Shown here: positions 17,896 through 26,960 of the stretch, in pieces
Layout of the letters: each line of letters begins with the position of its first letter
How positions within the stretch are numbered: the stretch's first letter is position 1
Notes under the pieces: generated by a model
What the model was told of the DNA's origin: nothing
Databases searched by the model: none
The model's input: only the letters and a program-made list of their open reading frames with translations
Assembly: GCA_007988745.1 (NCBI GenBank)
Contig: BJUT01000004.1
Span: 62,001-126,000 of the forward strand
Direction of reading: 5' to 3'
DNA: 64,000 bases
Source: Pseudoalteromonas atlantica
GTDB taxonomy: Bacteria; Pseudomonadota; Gammaproteobacteria; Enterobacterales; Alteromonadaceae
Translations under genes and position numbers: made by a program

Positions 17896-19227
17896 ATGAA
17901 ACATCTCACCCTAATAACAAGCTCAGTAATACTTGCACTACTGAGCGGCTGCGACGACGATGTCGAAGTTGTAGAAAAAGACGTAGTCGTTACAAATACC
18001 ACCGTTGAGGTTGTCGAAGTACCGACGCCTGTAATTGTTGAAGTTGCAAAAGGCGAGGCGCCTGATATTCAATTAGGTACTCGTGCCGACTACCTTATTA
18101 ACGATATGGCACAGAGCGATTTAAAAACAAAATTAGAATCGTGTACAGATGGGCCATTTTACCGTACAGATTTTTCTATTGGGCATCGTGGTGCGCCAAT
18201 GCAATACCCTGAGCATACAAAGGAGTCTTATATAGCTGCGGCGCGTATGGGTGCAGGTATTGTCGAGTGCGATGTAACCTTTACCAGCGACAAAGAGCTC
18301 GTGTGTCGCCACTCTCAGTGCGATTTGCACACCACCACCAATATATTAGCCATTGATGAACTTGCTGCTAAATGCAGTGTGCCTTTTACTCCAGCTAACG
18401 CAGCAAGTGGCACGCCTGCCACCGCTAAATGCTGCACAAGCGATATCAGCCTGAGCGAATTTTTAACGCTTGAAGGTAAAATGGATGGCGCCAACACCCA
18501 AGCCACTACTGTTGGTGAATATATGCAGGGCACGCCCAGCTGGCGCACCGATTTATACGCCACAAGTGGAACATTAGTAACCCATAAACAAAGTATTGAG
18601 TTATTTAAAAGCTTGGGTGTAAAAATGACCCCAGAGCTAAAATCGCCGCAAGTGAGCATGCCTTTTGAGGGAATGACACAACAGCAATACGCGCAAAAAA
18701 TGCTTGATGAGTACACGCAATTGGACGTACCAAGCAGTGATGTGTACCCGCAATCGTTTAATCTTGATGATGTGAAATATTGGATAAATAACAACCCCGA
18801 CTTTGCAAATCAAAGCGTATATTTAGATGGCCGTGACAGCGAAGCGGGCTTTGATCCAAGTAACCCTGCAACATGGCAACCAAGTATGGAAGAGCTAGTA
18901 GCCGATGGCGTTAAAATATTAGCGCCCCCTATTTGGATGATGCTCACCATAGACAACGAAAGTAATATTGTCCCCTCACAATACGCCATTGACGCAAAAG
19001 CGGCAGGGCTTGAACTGATAGCATGGAGCCTTGAGCGCTCGGGGCCTCTTAACGAGGGCGGTGGCTACTACTATCAATCAATCGCCGATGTTATCGATAA
19101 CGATGGCGACATGATGACGGTGGTTGATGTACTCGCGCAGGATGTTGGGGTTATGGGTATATTTTCGGATTGGCCCGCGACCGTAAGCTACTACGCAAGT
19201 TGTAATAAAATGCCTGCAAGCATTTAA
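17896..19227 (+). CDS. Glycerophosphodiester phosphodiesterase lipoprotein
   Basis: Periplasmic-facing lipoprotein (443 residues; lipobox LSGC at C19) with a GDPD TIM barrel that splits glycerophosphodiesters into an alcohol and glycerol-3-phosphate. The signature is [13 protein letters not shown] with catalytic H97, R98 and E107, then [21 protein letters not shown] containing metal ligands E124 and D126 and catalytic H139. The signal is followed by an acidic, valine-rich spacer (about 20-50). It carries many cysteines in the barrel insert (CSVPF, KCCTSD), suggesting disulfides and DsbA/DsbB dependence. AAGGA precedes the ATG. It follows the EamA gene by 55 bases. Confidence 0.92.
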   Translation: MKHLTLITSSVILALLSGCDDDVEVVEKDVVVTNTTVEVVEVPTPVIVEVAKGEAPDIQLGTRADYLINDMAQSDLKTKLESCTDGPFYRTDFSIGHRGAPMQYPEHTKESYIAAARMGAGIVECDVTFTSDKELVCRHSQCDLHTTTNILAIDELAAKCSVPFTPANAASGTPATAKCCTSDISLSEFLTLEGKMDGANTQATTVGEYMQGTPSWRTDLYATSGTLVTHKQSIELFKSLGVKMTPELKSPQVSMPFEGMTQQQYAQKMLDEYTQLDVPSSDVYPQSFNLDDVKYWINNNPDFANQSVYLDGRDSEAGFDPSNPATWQPSMEELVADGVKILAPPIWMMLTIDNESNIVPSQYAIDAKAAGLELIAWSLERSGPLNEGGGYYYQSIADVIDNDGDMMTVVDVLAQDVGVMGIFSDWPATVSYYASCNKMPASI

Positions 19228-19258
19228 AAAACCAGTATCAGTGGTCGTTTATTTTTTT

Positions 19259-19304
19259 GCGCTCAGTTACCATAACCTTATTAATTATTTAACTGAGCGC
19301 TTTT
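19259..19304 (+). terminator. Hairpin ending one gene and abutting the next start
   Basis: GCGCTCAGTTA (19259-19269) and TAACTGAGCGC (19290-19300) are a perfect 11-bp inverted repeat with a 20-base loop, followed by TTTT and then directly by the ATG of the dienelactone hydrolase gene at 19305. It can end the GDPD transcript. It also buries the only Shine-Dalgarno-like GAG (19295-19297) of the next gene. Confidence 0.75.
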
Positions 19305-20039
19305 ATGATAATCCAACACCATAATACCGACCTAGCCACCCCAACAGGCTTAATGCGTACTACCGTTTACCGCCCACAAGCAGCTGGCCAATATCCAAGT
19401 ATTATTTTTTACTCTGAAATTTTTCAGCAAACCGCACCTATTGCGCGCAGCGCTGCTATTTTAGCGAGCCATGGTTTTGTTGTGTTAGTGCCTGAGGTAT
19501 TTCATGAGCTAAACCCGATTGGTACTGTACTTGCGTACGATGACGCGGGTAAAGATAAAGGCAATGCCGATAAATGGCAAAAGCCACTTGAGCACCACGA
19601 CAGCGACACACAAGCACTCATCGACTTTGTACAAAGCCAAGATTACTGCACTGGCACAGTAGGCGCCATGGGTGTGTGCATTGGTGGGCATTTAGCTTAC
19701 AGAGCCGCATTAAACCCACACATAAAAGCTGCATTTTGTTTATACGCCACCGATATTCATAGTGATACCTTAACTGCTAATGCAGGTAACAATTCGTTTG
19801 AACGCATGGCTGATATTCAAGGTGAAATACACTTTATTTGGGGTAAGCAAGACCCACATGTACCGCAACAAGGCCGAAGTAAAATTTACCAGCAATGTGT
19901 AGCCACGGGTATTAATTACCACTGGCAAGAAGTAAACGCACAGCATGCGTTTATGCGTGATGAGGGCGAGCGTTACGATGCCGCGCTTGCAATTACTATG
20001 TACCAGCAAGCGGTTGCATTATTTAATCGTACTTTGTAA
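19305..20039 (+). CDS. Dienelactone hydrolase family protein
   Basis: Alpha/beta-hydrolase of 244 residues in the dienelactone hydrolase family. The triad is visible: nucleophile C125 in GVCIGGH, D183 in GKQDPHVP and H214 in NAQHAFMRDEGERY. The N-terminal TDLATPTGLMRTTVYRP is the usual family opening, which supports the ATG at 19305 even though it is just 5 bases from a strong hairpin. Substrates of such cytoplasmic enzymes range from dienelactones to other small esters; no aromatic-degradation genes are nearby, so a general esterase role is more likely. It is convergent with a LysR gene, 12 bases away. Confidence 0.9.
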   Translation: MIIQHHNTDLATPTGLMRTTVYRPQAAGQYPSIIFYSEIFQQTAPIARSAAILASHGFVVLVPEVFHELNPIGTVLAYDDAGKDKGNADKWQKPLEHHDSDTQALIDFVQSQDYCTGTVGAMGVCIGGHLAYRAALNPHIKAAFCLYATDIHSDTLTANAGNNSFERMADIQGEIHFIWGKQDPHVPQQGRSKIYQQCVATGINYHWQEVNAQHAFMRDEGERYDAALAITMYQQAVALFNRTL

Positions 20040-20051
20040 CTAAGTGCGGTT

Positions 20052-20975
20052 TTACGTGCTTTTTAGCATGCCCAGTGCAGTATGCTGTTTAACAAAATAT
20101 GCTTTTAAATAATCAATAAACAACCTGAGCTTTTTGGAGCCTGCCGCCCCAGGTGGAAACACACCATAAAGCTCAATATCTTTTGTTTTATAATCATCAA
20201 GTATTATTTCTAACAGCCCTGCTTGCACTTTAGGCCACGCATCATACAACGGAATGCGCCCAAGCCCGTGCCCGGCCTCTACAAACGCGGTACGCGCCGC
20301 GGCATTATTGGTGCTAATGCCGCCTTGAAGTATTACATCGTATTTTTTGCCCTCTTTGCTAAGGGTTAATGTTTTACTGCTAAGTTGGTACACCACCCAT
20401 TTATGCAAGGCTAATTCAGCTGGCGTTTTAGGTTTGCCAAAGTGTTCAAAATACTCAGCTGAGCCACAAATACAGGTACTCATGGTTGTTAGTTTAGTGG
20501 CTTGTAAGTTTGAGTCACTTAAAGCGACCCCACGAATAGCAATATCAAAGCCGTTTTTTATAATATCAACCACATCATCGGTTAGTTGCAGGTCTATTTC
20601 AATTTTGGGGTATTGGCGTTTAAACGTATTAATTGCTGGCACAATTAGTTGCATGCCTACATTAACAGGGCAGCTAATTTTTAATACTCCTTGTGGCTCA
20701 CTTTTAATGTTTTCTATTTGCTGATTAGCTGCGTTTGCTTGTTCTGTGATCACTCTACAGCGCTCATAATACGCAATGCCCGCCTCAGTTAGCGCCATAG
20801 TGCGGGTTGAGCGATTTAGTAGCGTAACTTCTAATTGCGTTTCTAATTTTTTAAGATGATAACTTACCACCGCACGCGTTAACCCCAACTGCTTTGCAGC
20901 CGCGGTTAAACTGCCCTGCTCGACAATTTGCGCAAATACCACCATGCTTTTAAGTTGCTCAAACGACACTTTCAT
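20052..20975 (-). CDS. LysR-family transcriptional regulator
   Basis: LysR-type regulator of 307 residues. The N-terminal winged helix-turn-helix (residues 1-62) reads FAQIVEQGSLTAAAKQLGLTRAVVSYHLKKLETQLEVTLLNRSTR in overlapping short pieces, and a periplasmic-binding-like effector domain follows (about 90-295) with ISCPVNVGMQLIVPAI. It belongs to the CrgA-like subgroup by its TMALTEAGIAYYERC segment. The ATG at 20975 has GTGGG 6 bases upstream; a GTG lies one codon earlier. It is divergent from the DJ-1/PfpI gene (164 bases between starts), the classic arrangement of a LysR regulator with its target. Confidence 0.92.
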   Translation of the reverse strand: MKVSFEQLKSMVVFAQIVEQGSLTAAAKQLGLTRAVVSYHLKKLETQLEVTLLNRSTRTMALTEAGIAYYERCRVITEQANAANQQIENIKSEPQGVLKISCPVNVGMQLIVPAINTFKRQYPKIEIDLQLTDDVVDIIKNGFDIAIRGVALSDSNLQATKLTTMSTCICGSAEYFEHFGKPKTPAELALHKWVVYQLSSKTLTLSKEGKKYDVILQGGISTNNAAARTAFVEAGHGLGRIPLYDAWPKVQAGLLEIILDDYKTKDIELYGVFPPGAAGSKKLRLFIDYLKAYFVKQHTALGMLKST

Positions 20976-21139
20976 CACAAACCCACCAATGATTATTCAA
21001 CCTAATAATTGTATCAATAATTAAACCAATAAAGTTAAATTTATCATCGTTGTTTAAATCCTTTTAAGTGCATATAGTTATTACAGCACCTTGGTTAACA
21101 CCAAGCTTTAATTTACTCACTAATCGAAGGAATATTGTT

Positions 21140-21823
21140 ATGGCTAAAAAAATACTTATGGTACTTACCTCACATTCAGAGCTTGGCAACACAGGCGAAA
21201 AAACAGGTTTTTGGGTAGAAGAATTTGCAGCACCTTACTACGCATTTGTTGATGCTGGTGCAGAGGTAACACTTGCTTCTCCTGCGGGTGGCCAACCGCC
21301 GATTGACCCAACTAGCACGCTTTCTGACTTTGAAACCGATGCAACAAAGCGCTATGACAACGACAGCGCAGCACAAACACTTATGGCAAACACCAAAAAG
21401 TTAAGTGAAGTAAACGCCAACGACTTTGACGCGGTATTTTACCCAGGCGGCCACGGCCCACTATGGGATTTAGTAGATAACAGCGATTCAATCTCACTTA
21501 TTGAAAAGTTTGTAAAAGAGCAAAAGCCAGTAGCGGCTGTTTGCCACGCAAGTGCCGCTTTTTTAAATGTTAAAGATGCGCAAGGCAATGCGCTCGTAGC
21601 CGGTAAAAAAGTAACAGGCTTTACTAACTCAGAAGAAGCCGCCGTGCAATTAACAGACGTAGTGCCATTTTTAGTTGAAGATGAACTCATTAAAAAAGGC
21701 GGCGATTATCAAAAAACCGACGACTGGGGCGTATTAGCGCTCGAAGATGGTTTAGTGATTACAGGCCAAAATCCAGCAAGTTCAGAGCTTGCGGCGAAAA
21801 AACTATTAACTAAACTAGGTTAA
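21140..21823 (+). CDS. DJ-1/PfpI-family protein
   Basis: Class-I glutamine-amidotransferase-like protein of 227 residues. The nucleophile elbow AVCHASAAF holds C135-H136, and an acidic residue (E27/E28) in the N-terminal WVEEFAAPYYAF would complete the active site. YPGGHGPLWDL (101-111) is typical of the HSP31/glyoxalase III-like branch of the DJ-1 superfamily, which detoxifies methylglyoxal or handles stress-damaged proteins. AAGGA before the ATG at 21140 favours this start over one at 21068. It is divergent from the LysR gene and probably controlled by it. mgsA elsewhere in the window produces methylglyoxal, but a link is only inferred. Confidence 0.9.
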   Translation: MAKKILMVLTSHSELGNTGEKTGFWVEEFAAPYYAFVDAGAEVTLASPAGGQPPIDPTSTLSDFETDATKRYDNDSAAQTLMANTKKLSEVNANDFDAVFYPGGHGPLWDLVDNSDSISLIEKFVKEQKPVAAVCHASAAFLNVKDAQGNALVAGKKVTGFTNSEEAAVQLTDVVPFLVEDELIKKGGDYQKTDDWGVLALEDGLVITGQNPASSELAAKKLLTKLG

Positions 21824-21835
21824 AATAACCCCTGT

Positions 21836-21856
21836 GCGCGGCGTATAACGCCGCGC
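21836..21856 (+). terminator. GC-rich hairpin after DJ-1 gene
   Basis: GCGCGGCGT pairs perfectly with ACGCCGCGC across an ATA loop, 12 bases after the DJ-1/PfpI stop. The following sequence has only scattered T residues, so termination is likely but the U-tract is weak. Confidence 0.65.
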
Positions 21857-21927
21857 TTATTAAATCGCTTTTAATAGCGAAAACATACTCCTATACTGGT
21901 ACAAAACAATCCTACTAAAGCGTTTAT

Positions 21928-22509
21928 ATGCCAACTACCCCATCATCATCTTCATTGATAACCAGTACTCGATTTGCAATATTTAGCGTAGTTTTTATGT
22001 GCCTAATACTACAAGTGATCAATAGTTTACCTGGCATTACGCTTAATGGTTTAGGTATTTACCCTCGCAGCGTTCAAGGGTTAATCGGTATTTTATGCGC
22101 CCCATTTTTACATGGCAGCTGGTGGCACTTTGCTAGCAACATGTTGCCTTTTGCTGTACTAAGCTGGCTAATTTGCCAATACAGTGTAAAACGCTTTTAT
22201 ACCGTGTTTATATTTACTGCGTTAATTGGCGGGCTATTAGTGTGGGCCTTTGGTCGAAGTAGTTTTCATGTTGGATTAAGCGGCGTTATTTATGGTTTAT
22301 GGGGATTTATACTGTGCTATGGCGTGGTTAGGCGCTCGTTTAAGTCTATTGTTATTGCCCTAGTAGTGGCAGTGCTTTACAGCGGATTTATTTGGGGCGT
22401 GCTACCACAACGCTTTCATGTCTCGTTCGAAAGCCACCTTTTTGGTGCGTTAAGTGGGTTCTTTTTAGGGTATAAACTTGCCAAAGCAGATAAATTAAAA
22501 GCACGATAA
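21928..22509 (+). CDS. Rhomboid-family intramembrane serine protease
   Basis: Six-helix membrane protease of 193 residues. The catalytic dyad is visible as S118 in G116-L-S-G-V and H170 in ESHLFGALSGF. The HxxxxN motif H67-WHFA-N71-type segment in HGSWWHFASNM is present. This is the minimal rhomboid core without an N-terminal soluble domain; substrates are single-span membrane proteins, not predictable here. A serine-rich N-terminus (PTTPSSSSL) precedes the first helix. It stands alone on the plus strand. Confidence 0.92.
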   Translation: MPTTPSSSSLITSTRFAIFSVVFMCLILQVINSLPGITLNGLGIYPRSVQGLIGILCAPFLHGSWWHFASNMLPFAVLSWLICQYSVKRFYTVFIFTALIGGLLVWAFGRSSFHVGLSGVIYGLWGFILCYGVVRRSFKSIVIALVVAVLYSGFIWGVLPQRFHVSFESHLFGALSGFFLGYKLAKADKLKAR

Positions 22510-22599
22510 TTTTTTCATTGCCTTTAATTAATTTTTTACGCCCCCAGCTTGTTATCTATGAGTATATAAATTAATTACATTTTTAAATTGAGGTTGTTT

Positions 22600-23439
22600 A
22601 TGAGTAATGAACACGAATACACGCCGCCTAAAGTTTGGACGTGGGACAGCGAAAGTGGTGGTAAATTTGCTAATATTAACCGTCCTATTGCCGGCGCCAC
22701 TCATGACAAAACCTTAGACATTGGCAAGCATGCGTTTCAACTTTATTCATTAGCCACGCCTAATGGCCAAAAAGCGACCATTATGTTTGAAGAGTTATTA
22801 GAGCTTGGCCTAACCGATGCCGACTACGATGCCTATTTAATTAACATTGGCGAAGGCGACCAATTTGGCTCAGACTTTGTTGATATTAATCCAAACTCTA
22901 AAATTCCTGCGCTAATGGATCACTCTACCACGCCACCAACACGCATTTTTGAGTCGGGTTCAATTTTACAATACTTGGCAGAAAAATTTGATGTGCTAAT
23001 CCCAAAAGATTTTAAAGCCAAGACCGAGTGCCGTAATTGGCTATTTTGGCAAATGGGTTCAGCGCCTTATTTAGGCGGCGGATTTGGTCATTTTTATAGC
23101 TACGCACCAACAAAAATACAATACCCAATAGACCGTTTTACTATGGAAACTAAACGCCAGCTCGATGTATTAAATCGCCACTTAAGTGAAAACGAATACA
23201 TGGCGGGTAGTGAATACTCTATTGCCGACATCGCCATTTGGCCTTGGTATGGCTCGTTGGTGCTTGGAAAATTATACGACGCCGCTGAGTTTTTAGATGT
23301 TGCCTCTTACACTCATGTAATGCGCTGGGCAGAGCAAATAGCAAAACGTCCCACTGTTAAACGTGGTCAACGTGTTAATCGCACCTGGGGCCCTGAAGAA
23401 GAGCAACTTAGCGAACGACATAACGCCAGCGACTTTTAA
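22600..23439 (+). CDS. yghU: YghU-like glutathione S-transferase/disulfide reductase
   Basis: GST-fold enzyme of 279 residues close to E. coli YghU (288), which binds two glutathiones and acts as a disulfide-bond oxidoreductase. The N-terminal extension YTPPKVWTWD, the thioredoxin-like domain (about 45-130; PNGQKATIMFEELLELGL) with INPNSKIPALMD and ESGSILQYLAEKF, and the helical C-terminal domain ending NRTWGPEEEQLSERH are diagnostic. The ATG at 22600 is preceded by GAGG; a TTG four codons earlier (22588) is less likely. It has a strong terminator downstream and no co-transcribed partner. Confidence 0.93.
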   Translation: MSNEHEYTPPKVWTWDSESGGKFANINRPIAGATHDKTLDIGKHAFQLYSLATPNGQKATIMFEELLELGLTDADYDAYLINIGEGDQFGSDFVDINPNSKIPALMDHSTTPPTRIFESGSILQYLAEKFDVLIPKDFKAKTECRNWLFWQMGSAPYLGGGFGHFYSYAPTKIQYPIDRFTMETKRQLDVLNRHLSENEYMAGSEYSIADIAIWPWYGSLVLGKLYDAAEFLDVASYTHVMRWAEQIAKRPTVKRGQRVNRTWGPEEEQLSERHNASDF

Positions 23440-23446
23440 TCTAACA

Positions 23447-23482
23447 GCCCATAACAAGACATTGTGTTATGGGCATTTTTTT
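23447..23482 (+). terminator. Terminator of yghU
   Basis: GCCCATAACA (23447-23456) pairs perfectly with TGTTATGGGC (23465-23474) and is followed by a run of seven T residues. Confidence 0.9.
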
Positions 23483-23585
23483 ATTTAAAATCTGCATTTT
23501 CCCTGTCATTAAACTATATTTATTATTGTGTTTTTATAAAATGTAACCTGCTTTACCCGCATTACTTTTCATAAGGCTTTAATGA

Positions 23586-25526
23586 GTGCAATATAAAAAT
23601 TTAAATAGTGATGAACGCAGAGAAGCCGTAAAACTTTTATATTCTAATGCTTTATCTGGCATTGGTGTTTCGGCGTTAGTTAGCTTTGTACTTGTATTTG
23701 CATTTGACCTAACGGATGAAAGAACAAATCAAGAAAAAATAATTTGGCTTTTTTTCATGCTGGTTGTTTTAGCAGCGAGGCTAATGGATGTTATTTACTT
23801 TAACTACACCAAAGAAGTTAACCAGCCTTTTAATGCAAATAGCTTTTTGAAACGCTTTTCGGTGGGGTGTATAGCGACCGCGATTTCGTGGTCATGTTAC
23901 GCACTGTGGTTTCATAAAAGCTCATCCACCGTTGAAATTACCACCACAATAGCTATTTTGTCGGCATTTGCTGGTGGCTCAGCCAATTTACTCTCGGGTA
24001 GTCGCTTTACCTCGGTGTGTTACAGCATTATTTTATTAATGCCTTACTCTATAGTACTAACCTTATCTGATGACTATTACCACTATGTATTAGGCTTTTT
24101 GGGCATTACTTTTTCGGCAATTATGGTCGCCTCTTCTTATAAGTCGGCCACATTTACCCAAACAGCCATAAAATTACGAAATCAAAACCGCGAACTACTT
24201 AACGAAATGGAAAGCAAAGTAGAAACACGCACAGAAGAAATTTACCGTTTATCAAATACTGACCCGCTAACAAGCTTGTTAAACCGCACCGCTTTTTTAA
24301 AAGTGGCAAATAAACAACTGGCAGATCACCCCGAGGAAAAACTCGCTTTACTGTTTGTAGACCTAGATGGCTTTAAGCAAATTAATGACTCTATGGGTCA
24401 TAAAGTTGGCGACCAAGTACTTAAAGAAATAGCCGAGCGACTCACTAACGTTTGCACCCGCCACTTATACAAATGCCGCTGGGGCGGAGATGAATTTTTA
24501 ATTTTAACAACCTATGAGGATGAACAAGACTTATTCGATTTTGCCAAAAAGGTTATTAAAAGCATTCGTGCCGAGCATGAACGATATAAATACCAAAGCT
24601 GGGTATCTGCCACTATTGGCATAGCGTTATTTCCTGAGCATGAGGGTGATTTAAGCGCGTTAATTCGTTCAGCAGATTTAGCCATGTACCATCAAAAACG
24701 TATTGCCAAAGGCTGCGTAAATATTTACAACAATGACTTAAAGCGCCAACAAGAACGCGAACAATTGCTCAGTAAGCGCTTGGCAAGTGCAATAAAAGAC
24801 AACGGCTTGCGGTTAGTGTTTCAGCCTATTGTGGATAGCCAAACAGCGAAGGTGACCTCGTTTGAGTCACTTTTACGCTGGCAGTTAAATGACGAAGCGA
24901 TATTTCCTGATGAATTTATTGCCATTGCCGAGCAATACAACCTCATAACCGAACTTGGCTTATGGGTTATTGAGCAAGCGTGTGTGCAAGCTTGCACGTT
25001 TAAAAACGTACAACCCCCTATTGCTGTGAGCGTTAATGTATCTGTAATACAACTTCAAGACCCTGATTTTGTCACTAAGGTTGTAAATATCGTTGATCAA
25101 TACGGCGTAAAGCCAGAAAACCTGCACCTTGAAATCACTGAATCTGTGTTTGCTGAGGATAAGCTCACCTTTTTAGCAGCAGTAAAAGAGCTGCAAAAAC
25201 AAGGATTTTGTATTTCTATTGACGACTTTGGTACTGGGTACTCATCCTTGTCGAGCATGTTAGATATTGGTGTAGACATAGTAAAAATAGATAAAAGTTT
25301 CATTCAAAACATGGATAAGCGAGGCTTAAGTATAATTCATGCGATTGTGCAAATGGCCTCAACACTTGATTTTATAGTAGTCGCTGAAGGTGTAGAAACT
25401 CTAGAGCAAGCCAACATGCTAAAAGAAATTGGCGTGTCTCACCTACAAGGTTATTACTTTTCTAAACCTATGGAACAACACTTTGTAGATTCGTACCTCA
25501 AAGAGCAAAACAAATTGTGTAGCTAG
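23586..25526 (+). CDS. GGDEF-EAL dual-domain cyclic-di-GMP protein
   Basis: Membrane-bound c-di-GMP enzyme of 646 residues. Five to six transmembrane helices fill residues 18-200 and are followed by a short coiled coil (about 200-230). The GGDEF domain has an intact G300-G-D-E-F304 motif. The EAL domain carries E427-S-L in place of EAL, a variant common in active enzymes, plus DDFGTGYSSL and a conserved EGVET motif, so both synthase and phosphodiesterase activities are possible. No RxxD inhibitory site was noted before GGDEF. The start is a GTG (23586). An MFS gene begins 4 bases after the stop, suggesting co-transcription. Confidence 0.93.
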   Translation: MQYKNLNSDERREAVKLLYSNALSGIGVSALVSFVLVFAFDLTDERTNQEKIIWLFFMLVVLAARLMDVIYFNYTKEVNQPFNANSFLKRFSVGCIATAISWSCYALWFHKSSSTVEITTTIAILSAFAGGSANLLSGSRFTSVCYSIILLMPYSIVLTLSDDYYHYVLGFLGITFSAIMVASSYKSATFTQTAIKLRNQNRELLNEMESKVETRTEEIYRLSNTDPLTSLLNRTAFLKVANKQLADHPEEKLALLFVDLDGFKQINDSMGHKVGDQVLKEIAERLTNVCTRHLYKCRWGGDEFLILTTYEDEQDLFDFAKKVIKSIRAEHERYKYQSWVSATIGIALFPEHEGDLSALIRSADLAMYHQKRIAKGCVNIYNNDLKRQQEREQLLSKRLASAIKDNGLRLVFQPIVDSQTAKVTSFESLLRWQLNDEAIFPDEFIAIAEQYNLITELGLWVIEQACVQACTFKNVQPPIAVSVNVSVIQLQDPDFVTKVVNIVDQYGVKPENLHLEITESVFAEDKLTFLAAVKELQKQGFCISIDDFGTGYSSLSSMLDIGVDIVKIDKSFIQNMDKRGLSIIHAIVQMASTLDFIVVAEGVETLEQANMLKEIGVSHLQGYYFSKPMEQHFVDSYLKEQNKLCS

Positions 25527-25530
25527 CAGT

Positions 25531-26832
25531 ATGAAAAAACTCACTAAAGAGCAAGTCTATAAACGCCTTAACAACGATGAAGACGCACGCGCCTGTAAAG
25601 ACATAAACGAAGATGGCTGCAAAGAGGTGGCCGGTAATTTTATTCTTTTATTAACAAGCCAGCTTTTTAGTAAATTTGCCGATGCCCTCCTCAACCCTAA
25701 AGTCACTCTGCCTTGGTTAATGCAAAGCTTAAACGTGCCAAGCGCGTTTATAGCGTGGCTGGTGCCTATAAGAGAATCTGGCTCTTTATTACCACAATTA
25801 GCGATAGCCAATATTATCCGTAAACTCTCTGTAAGAAAGTGGGTATGGGTTTGCGGTGCATTTGCCCAAGCTTTATGTATTGGCGCTATGGTTGGTGTTT
25901 CATTTGTGCTAGAAGGCGCTCAGGCTGGCTATGCAATTTTAGCTCTGCTGGTGCTCTTTAGCCTCGCCCGCGGGTTTAACTCTATTGCCGCTAAAGATGT
26001 ATTAGGTAAAGTTATTCCTAAAAAAAAGCGGGGCAATATTAGTGGCCTGGCGGCAAGTATTGCCGGCTTTGCAACACTCACTTTTGGTTTAATGATGTGG
26101 TTTTTTTCGGGGCAAAAAGAGCAAAATACGGTATTAATTGCGCTGTGTTTAGGCGCTGTTTTGTGGGTTGTTGCTGCACTTTTTTATAGCCGCATAAACG
26201 AATACAAAGGCGCGACACAAGGCGGTAGAAATGGCTTTTTAAATACGCTAAGTAAATTAAAGCTGCTTTATCAAGATAAACAATTTGCACATTTTGTAAT
26301 TACCCGCGCCTTTTTACTTTGCTCAGCCCTAAGCGCGCCTTTTTATATTATTTTAGCAAGCTCTCAGCAGTTTGAATTTTCATTATTGGCAGTATTTTTA
26401 GCCGTGTCTGGCTTAGCAAGTTTAATTTCTGGGCCAATATGGGGAAGACTCAGCGATTTTTCTAGCCAAAAGGTGCTTGTGATCAGTGCGTTGCTTGTCA
26501 CCATAAACGGCGTGAGCGTGTTTGTAATAGCCACATGGTATAGCCAGCTGTTTGAATATGCTTGGGTAATACCTGGTTTTTATTTTTTGCTTTGCATTGC
26601 TCATCAAGGCGTACGGCTCGGGCGTAAAACCTATTTAGTAGATATGGCACAAGGCAATAAACGCACTGATTACGTGTCGGTTAGTAATACTGTAATTGGC
26701 ATTTTGCTTTTAATGTTAGGCAGTATAGGGCTTTTAGAAGCATTTTTATCAACCGCACAGCTTATTTTGTTGTATAGCCTGCTCGGTTTGTTAGGGGCTA
26801 TTAGCGCGATTTTTTTGCCTCAAGCGGAGTAA
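25531..26832 (+). CDS. MFS transporter, unknown substrate
   Basis: A 433-residue major facilitator with about 12 helices. The N-terminal 35 residues are unusually polar and charged (KEQVYKRLNNDEDARACKD, CKEV), forming a cytoplasmic extension. The loop after helix 5 reads KVIPKKKRGNISGLAAS and the second half begins near residue 235. It resembles uncharacterised MFS proteins of marine gammaproteobacteria and lacks clear drug-efflux or sugar-transport signatures. It follows the GGDEF-EAL gene after 4 bases, so it is probably in the same transcript; whether c-di-GMP signalling and this transport are linked cannot be told. Confidence 0.85.
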   Translation: MKKLTKEQVYKRLNNDEDARACKDINEDGCKEVAGNFILLLTSQLFSKFADALLNPKVTLPWLMQSLNVPSAFIAWLVPIRESGSLLPQLAIANIIRKLSVRKWVWVCGAFAQALCIGAMVGVSFVLEGAQAGYAILALLVLFSLARGFNSIAAKDVLGKVIPKKKRGNISGLAASIAGFATLTFGLMMWFFSGQKEQNTVLIALCLGAVLWVVAALFYSRINEYKGATQGGRNGFLNTLSKLKLLYQDKQFAHFVITRAFLLCSALSAPFYIILASSQQFEFSLLAVFLAVSGLASLISGPIWGRLSDFSSQKVLVISALLVTINGVSVFVIATWYSQLFEYAWVIPGFYFLLCIAHQGVRLGRKTYLVDMAQGNKRTDYVSVSNTVIGILLLMLGSIGLLEAFLSTAQLILLYSLLGLLGAISAIFLPQAE

Positions 26833-26874
26833 TACCAATGCGCAATAATACGTGACCAATCAAGCGAATTGGTA
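26833..26874. repeat. Dyad intergenic repeat, copy 1
   Basis: TACCAATGCGCAATAATA at 26833-26850 is identical to 39002-39019, and both copies end with a near-inverse of the left tip (ATTGGTA here at 26868-26874). The unit is about 42 bases and lies immediately after an MFS gene. It looks like a dispersed short palindromic repeat rather than a gene-specific element. Confidence 0.6.
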
Positions 26875-26880
26875 TAATAA

Positions 26881-26910
26881 AAAAGCCCAACAAAATAATT
26901 GCCGGGCTTT
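26881..26910 (-). terminator. Bidirectional terminator between convergent genes
   Basis: AAAGCCC (26882-26888) pairs with GGGCTTT (26904-26910) around a 15-base loop. On the minus strand the stem runs into TTTTTTATT, so it fits best as the end of the EF-hand-associated transcript; on the plus strand it may also stop the MFS transcript. Confidence 0.65.
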
Positions 26911-26960
26911 GGACTTAAGACCTAAGGATAAACAGTCAGCTTTACCTCAAGTTATAACAC

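Noticed and set aside
18315..18794. 159-codon minus-strand open frame
   Set aside because: It lies fully inside the strongly supported GDPD lipoprotein gene on the other strand and shows no motif of its own.
24861..24869. Degenerate EAL domain because the motif is ESL
   Set aside because: ESL is a common variant in active phosphodiesterases and the other catalytic motifs (DDFGTGYSSL) are intact.
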